Source of the DNA: Kangiella sp.
Lineage (GTDB): Bacteria > Pseudomonadota > Gammaproteobacteria > Enterobacterales > Kangiellaceae
Assembly (NCBI GenBank): GCA_028284185.1
Contig: JANQSG010000018.1
Coordinates: 365,642 to 429,641 of the forward strand
Direction of reading: 5' to 3'
Length of the DNA stretch: 64,000 nucleotides
The notes below the pieces were generated by a model. That model saw only the letters and a program-made list of their open reading frames with translations. It was not told where the DNA came from and searched no databases. This document shows, one piece after another, positions 61,109-64,000 of the stretch; the first letter of the stretch is position 1; every line of letters starts with the position of its first letter. A program made the translations under genes and the position numbers.

Positions 61109-63517
61109 TTATTTATCTTTTAAGCGTAACGAATTTATCACTACCACGATAGAGCTTAATGACATCCCAATGGCAGCCAAGTACGGCGGTATCATGCCAG
61201 CAATGGCAAAAGGAATCATTATCAAATTATAACCAATTGACCAAGTTAAGTTTTGCTTGATAATAGCATTGGTTTGGGCGGATTTATTAATGGCATATTC
61301 AATGTCTTCCAACTTGGCGGATAATAAATAGCTATCGGCGTGAGATTTGGTGAGATCGGAGGCACCAGCCATTGCAATAGTGGTGTCACTAAAAGCCATG
61401 ATAGGAGCATCATTAACACCATCGCCAACGGTCAAAACATGACGATCTGGATCGAACGATTTTAATTCTTGAATATATTTAAGTTTATCTTCGGGTTGCA
61501 AGCCATTCTTCCAATGCTTGATATTCAGGGTCTTTGCTAATTTTTCTACTTGCTCGCTGGGGTCGCCACTAAGTAAATGTAGTTCTTTACCGCTTTGTTG
61601 TAGTCGCTGGGTCAGCTGCTGTGCTTTTTCCCGAATGGTATCGGTTAAAAGTACTTTAGCTAGAAGCTGATTATCATCAGCTAAATATAGAGCATTGGTT
61701 TCAATAGCGATTTTTAAATGTTCCAGTTTAGCCTGAATAAATTGAGCATTACCAAAGTAATAGTTAGCACCATCGATTTCTGCGCTCACACCAGCAAAAG
61801 GATAAATTTTGATTTGATTGGCTGTTACTGATTTTGAAGCAAAGGATGTAAAAGCTTTGGCAATGGGGTGCTCAGATTGTGATTCCATAGCTGCAATCAT
61901 AGTCAGAATTTGTTCTTTATTGAGCGCTGAAAAAATATCCAGTTTTTCCAGAGTTAATTGGCCTTCAGTTAAAGTACCAGTTTTATCAAAAACGACATCG
62001 CTGGTTTTTTCAAGTTTTTGCAGAAAATTTTGATCCTGCACTAAAAAATTCCGCTGATTAAGAGCAGATATGCCGCAGGTTAAAGCAACGGGTGTGGCCA
62101 GTGATAGTGCACAAGGGCAACTGACCACTAATACCGATATGGTGATCCACAACGCATGCTCCGGTTCTTTTGACCACCAATAACTAAAGGTTACCGTGGC
62201 AATGATCAAAATAACCGCCACAAAATAGCGGGCGACTTTATCTGCGATCATGGTCAGTTGCGGCTTTTCAAGCAAGGCCATTCTTTGCAGTTGTTTTAGC
62301 CTGTGAATAAAGCTTTGATCGTTTAAGTGAGTAACCTCGATTTCAATCGCAGTATCACCATTAACACTACCAGCCAGAACTCTGTCATGGGTTTGCTTAT
62401 TGATAGGCATAAATTCGCCACTAAGCATTGCTTCGTTAATAGACGTCGAGCCTTTTTTAATCACACCATCAAAAGCTATGGTTGCCCCTGGTTTTATCAG
62501 CAGTTGATCGCCAATGTTAATTTTCTGAATAGGCAGAGTGAGCAGTTGGTTGGAATTGTCAGGATCGATTTTTTGTACCAGCAGGTTATTAAATTCTTTT
62601 TGATTAAATTGTTGCCGAACTTTTTGCCTGGCTCGATATTCCAGGTAGCGTCCGATTAATAAAAAGAATACAAACATAGTGACCGAATCAAAATAGACTT
62701 CACCGCCCTGAGTTAAGGTAGCCCATATACTCGATAAATAAGCTAAGGTCAGGGCTAGCGCTATCGGCACATCCATATTCAGTTTGAAACTTTTTAATGC
62801 TCGCGAGGCACTTTGGAAAAAAGGGTAGCCGGAGTAGAATAAAACTGGAGTGGCGACTAAAAAACTGACCCAGCGCAAGAAGTTTCTATGGGAAGTATCT
62901 ATATCATCGAAGGCTCCTATATAAAGAGCTACCGCATACATCATCACTTGCATCATGCCTAAGCCTGCTAGTCCTAGCCTCTTTAACCAGGTTTTATTAT
63001 TATGCTGTTGAAGTTCCTGGGCCTGATCGGCTTGATAAGGTTTGGCTGGGTAACCGAGTTGATGAAAGCGGATGAGAATTTCGCTTAATTTGCTGGTTTG
63101 ACTATTCCATTCAAGGTAAATGCTTTGCTCTGAAACATTGGTTATGACTTTTCTCACTGCAGCCAGTTTACCGATATGCTTTTCAATCAACCAGCTACAG
63201 GCGCTACATTGCAAATTATCACATAACAACTCTATCGACTGGTAATCAGAATCACTAGTAGCAACGAAACTGTCGAGAACTTCCTGTTCATCGAATATGG
63301 CTAATTCTTCAGGTACCAGATCTTCAGCTTTCGGCGCGGTACTGGTTCTAAACTTATAATAGTCATCCAGACCGTTGCTAATAATGGTTTCAGCAATACT
63401 GAAGCAGCCCATGCAGCAAAAATAGCGCTCTTTACCGTGATAAGTTAAGCTTTGATTGAAATTAACGGGAACGGGTAAATGGCAATGAAAACAAGCTGAA
63501 GCCTTTTGATCCGCCAT
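61109..63517 (-). CDS. ccoI: Copper-translocating P1B-type ATPase CcoI (FixI)
   Basis: 802-residue heavy-metal ATPase delivering copper for cbb3 oxidase assembly. N-terminal extra Cys motif (ACFHCHLP ... CCMGC), a heavy-metal-associated domain with CSAC near residue 105, eight membrane helices with the CPC motif (SCPCALSLATP), the phosphorylation motif DKTGTLTEG and the hinge GDGVNDAP. It starts directly at the end of the ccoH gene (TAAATGG) and continues into ccoS. Confidence 0.95.
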   Translation of the reverse strand: MADQKASACFHCHLPVPVNFNQSLTYHGKERYFCCMGCFSIAETIISNGLDDYYKFRTSTAPKAEDLVPEELAIFDEQEVLDSFVATSDSDYQSIELLCDNLQCSACSWLIEKHIGKLAAVRKVITNVSEQSIYLEWNSQTSKLSEILIRFHQLGYPAKPYQADQAQELQQHNNKTWLKRLGLAGLGMMQVMMYAVALYIGAFDDIDTSHRNFLRWVSFLVATPVLFYSGYPFFQSASRALKSFKLNMDVPIALALTLAYLSSIWATLTQGGEVYFDSVTMFVFFLLIGRYLEYRARQKVRQQFNQKEFNNLLVQKIDPDNSNQLLTLPIQKINIGDQLLIKPGATIAFDGVIKKGSTSINEAMLSGEFMPINKQTHDRVLAGSVNGDTAIEIEVTHLNDQSFIHRLKQLQRMALLEKPQLTMIADKVARYFVAVILIIATVTFSYWWSKEPEHALWITISVLVVSCPCALSLATPVALTCGISALNQRNFLVQDQNFLQKLEKTSDVVFDKTGTLTEGQLTLEKLDIFSALNKEQILTMIAAMESQSEHPIAKAFTSFASKSVTANQIKIYPFAGVSAEIDGANYYFGNAQFIQAKLEHLKIAIETNALYLADDNQLLAKVLLTDTIREKAQQLTQRLQQSGKELHLLSGDPSEQVEKLAKTLNIKHWKNGLQPEDKLKYIQELKSFDPDRHVLTVGDGVNDAPIMAFSDTTIAMAGASDLTKSHADSYLLSAKLEDIEYAINKSAQTNAIIKQNLTWSIGYNLIMIPFAIAGMIPPYLAAIGMSLSSIVVVINSLRLKDK

Positions 63518-64000
63518 TTACTGCCCTAGCAATAATGCTGTTTTTGTTGGTAATCGCCAATGGTTTTTTAAATGCCACTGTTCGGAGTAAGGATAAAGGG
63601 TGATATACCATTTGCCGTTGATGGCAGTCAGTTGTTCCGGAGTCAGGTAAGAAAAATATTGCCCATTAGTGGTCTGCTGTAATGATAGTGAAAAATCTTT
63701 GGATTTAATGGTGGCATGGCTAAATTCCAGCGTCAGACTTTCTGTAATCGGCTGTTCACTGTTCAGATTGAGCATGAATTTATTATCAGTCAAGGTAAGC
63801 TCCGCTTTAATTCCAAGAGATTTGGCGCGACGAAGTTTATCAAACTGCTTATTAATGGCTAAACCTTCCTTATAATAATCTTCTTTGACTAAAGTATCGG
63901 CACCATCAATAGAAATGATGATCATGCTGATGCCGCCGATAATGGAGGCTAGTGGTATAGAAATTAAAAACCAGGGCCAAAACTGTTTATACCACGGCTG
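63518..64000 (-). CDS. ccoH: CcoH/FixH cbb3 oxidase assembly protein, 5' end cut by window edge
   Basis: The reverse strand is open past the inner ATG at 63925 up to the window end, adding PWYKQFWPWFLISIPLASII, a FixH membrane helix; the real start is outside. The visible 160 residues include that helix, VKEDYYKEGLAINKQ (a FixH signature) and a periplasmic beta domain. FixH stabilises the oxidase subunits and acts with CcoG. ccoI follows with no gap. An internal ATG start would lose the membrane anchor, which is why I extend it. Confidence 0.9.
   Translation of the reverse strand, partial: QPWYKQFWPWFLISIPLASIIGGISMIIISIDGADTLVKEDYYKEGLAINKQFDKLRRAKSLGIKAELTLTDNKFMLNLNSEQPITESLTLEFSHATIKSKDFSLSLQQTTNGQYFSYLTPEQLTAINGKWYITLYPYSEQWHLKNHWRLPTKTALLLGQ

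Overview
The window is an ordinary-looking stretch of chromosome from a gammaproteobacterium with an AT-leaning genome. The lineage is supported by full-length SlmA, DamX, SurA, LptD, HemJ, FNR-type and AmgK/MurU proteins and by the gene orders mrcA | pilMNOPQ-aroK-aroB-damX-hemE, rpmG-rpmB-radC | coaBC-algC...pyrE and rsmA-pdxA-surA-lptD | amgK-murU-djlA. The low GC content and the mix of genes would fit a marine member near Kangiella/Aliikangiella, but that placement is inference. It is an aerobic or facultative Gram-negative with type IV pili, a cbb3 oxidase assembly cluster, haem synthesis and muropeptide recycling. I saw no rRNA, tRNA, CRISPR array, prophage or insertion sequence with a transposase.

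Layout. 1-8 kb: the end of a coiled-coil membrane protein, a ClC channel with CBS domains, hemJ, a DUF1272 zinc protein, DUF817, creD, a secreted MsrA-thioredoxin-MsrB fusion and a lone FkbM methyltransferase. 7.7-9.1 kb: an ECF sigma / anti-sigma / YbjQ operon. 9.2-20 kb: mrcA diverging from pilMNOPQ, then aroK, aroB and damX. 20-27.8 kb: hemE, a YheT esterase, an aldehyde dehydrogenase / Tat-like protein / GMC oxidoreductase operon, coaD, a YfhL ferredoxin, a patatin and a small DUF2892 membrane protein whose upstream region carries an FNR-like site and a strong operator-like palindrome. 27.8-34 kb: cvfB, DUF3301, two orphan ExbD genes, mutM bracketed by palindromic repeats, a MORN-type lipoprotein bracketed by another repeat pair, rpmG-rpmB and radC. 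33.7-42.5 kb: coaBC, a membrane-anchored algC, slmA, a DUF4124 protein, pyrE, a secreted subtilisin and a PilZ protein. 42.7-51 kb: rsmA-pdxA-surA-lptD diverging from amgK-murU-djlA. 51-57.3 kb: an all-alpha dUTPase, a bL12-like small protein, a sirtuin, an unrecognised coiled-coil protein, purC, DUF4287/DUF5655, a glycosyltransferase and an LpxH-like phosphoesterase. 57.4-64 kb: yip1 and fnr, hemN, a SafE-type exporter, ccoS, ccoI and the 3' part of ccoH/fixH.

How the parts fit. hemJ, hemE and hemN supply haem; fnr, hemN and ccoHIS with the SafE protein form a low-oxygen respiration module, and a perfect FNR box lies upstream of hemN at a class II position. mrcA, damX, slmA, amgK-murU, surA and lptD serve envelope growth, division and outer-membrane assembly. 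The most interesting unexplained items are the DUF2892 promoter architecture, the aldehyde dehydrogenase/Tat/GMC cassette, the unusual Msr fusion order, the repeat pairs around mutM and the lipoprotein gene, and the dUTPase replacement suggested by the missing dut gene at the coaBC-algC locus.
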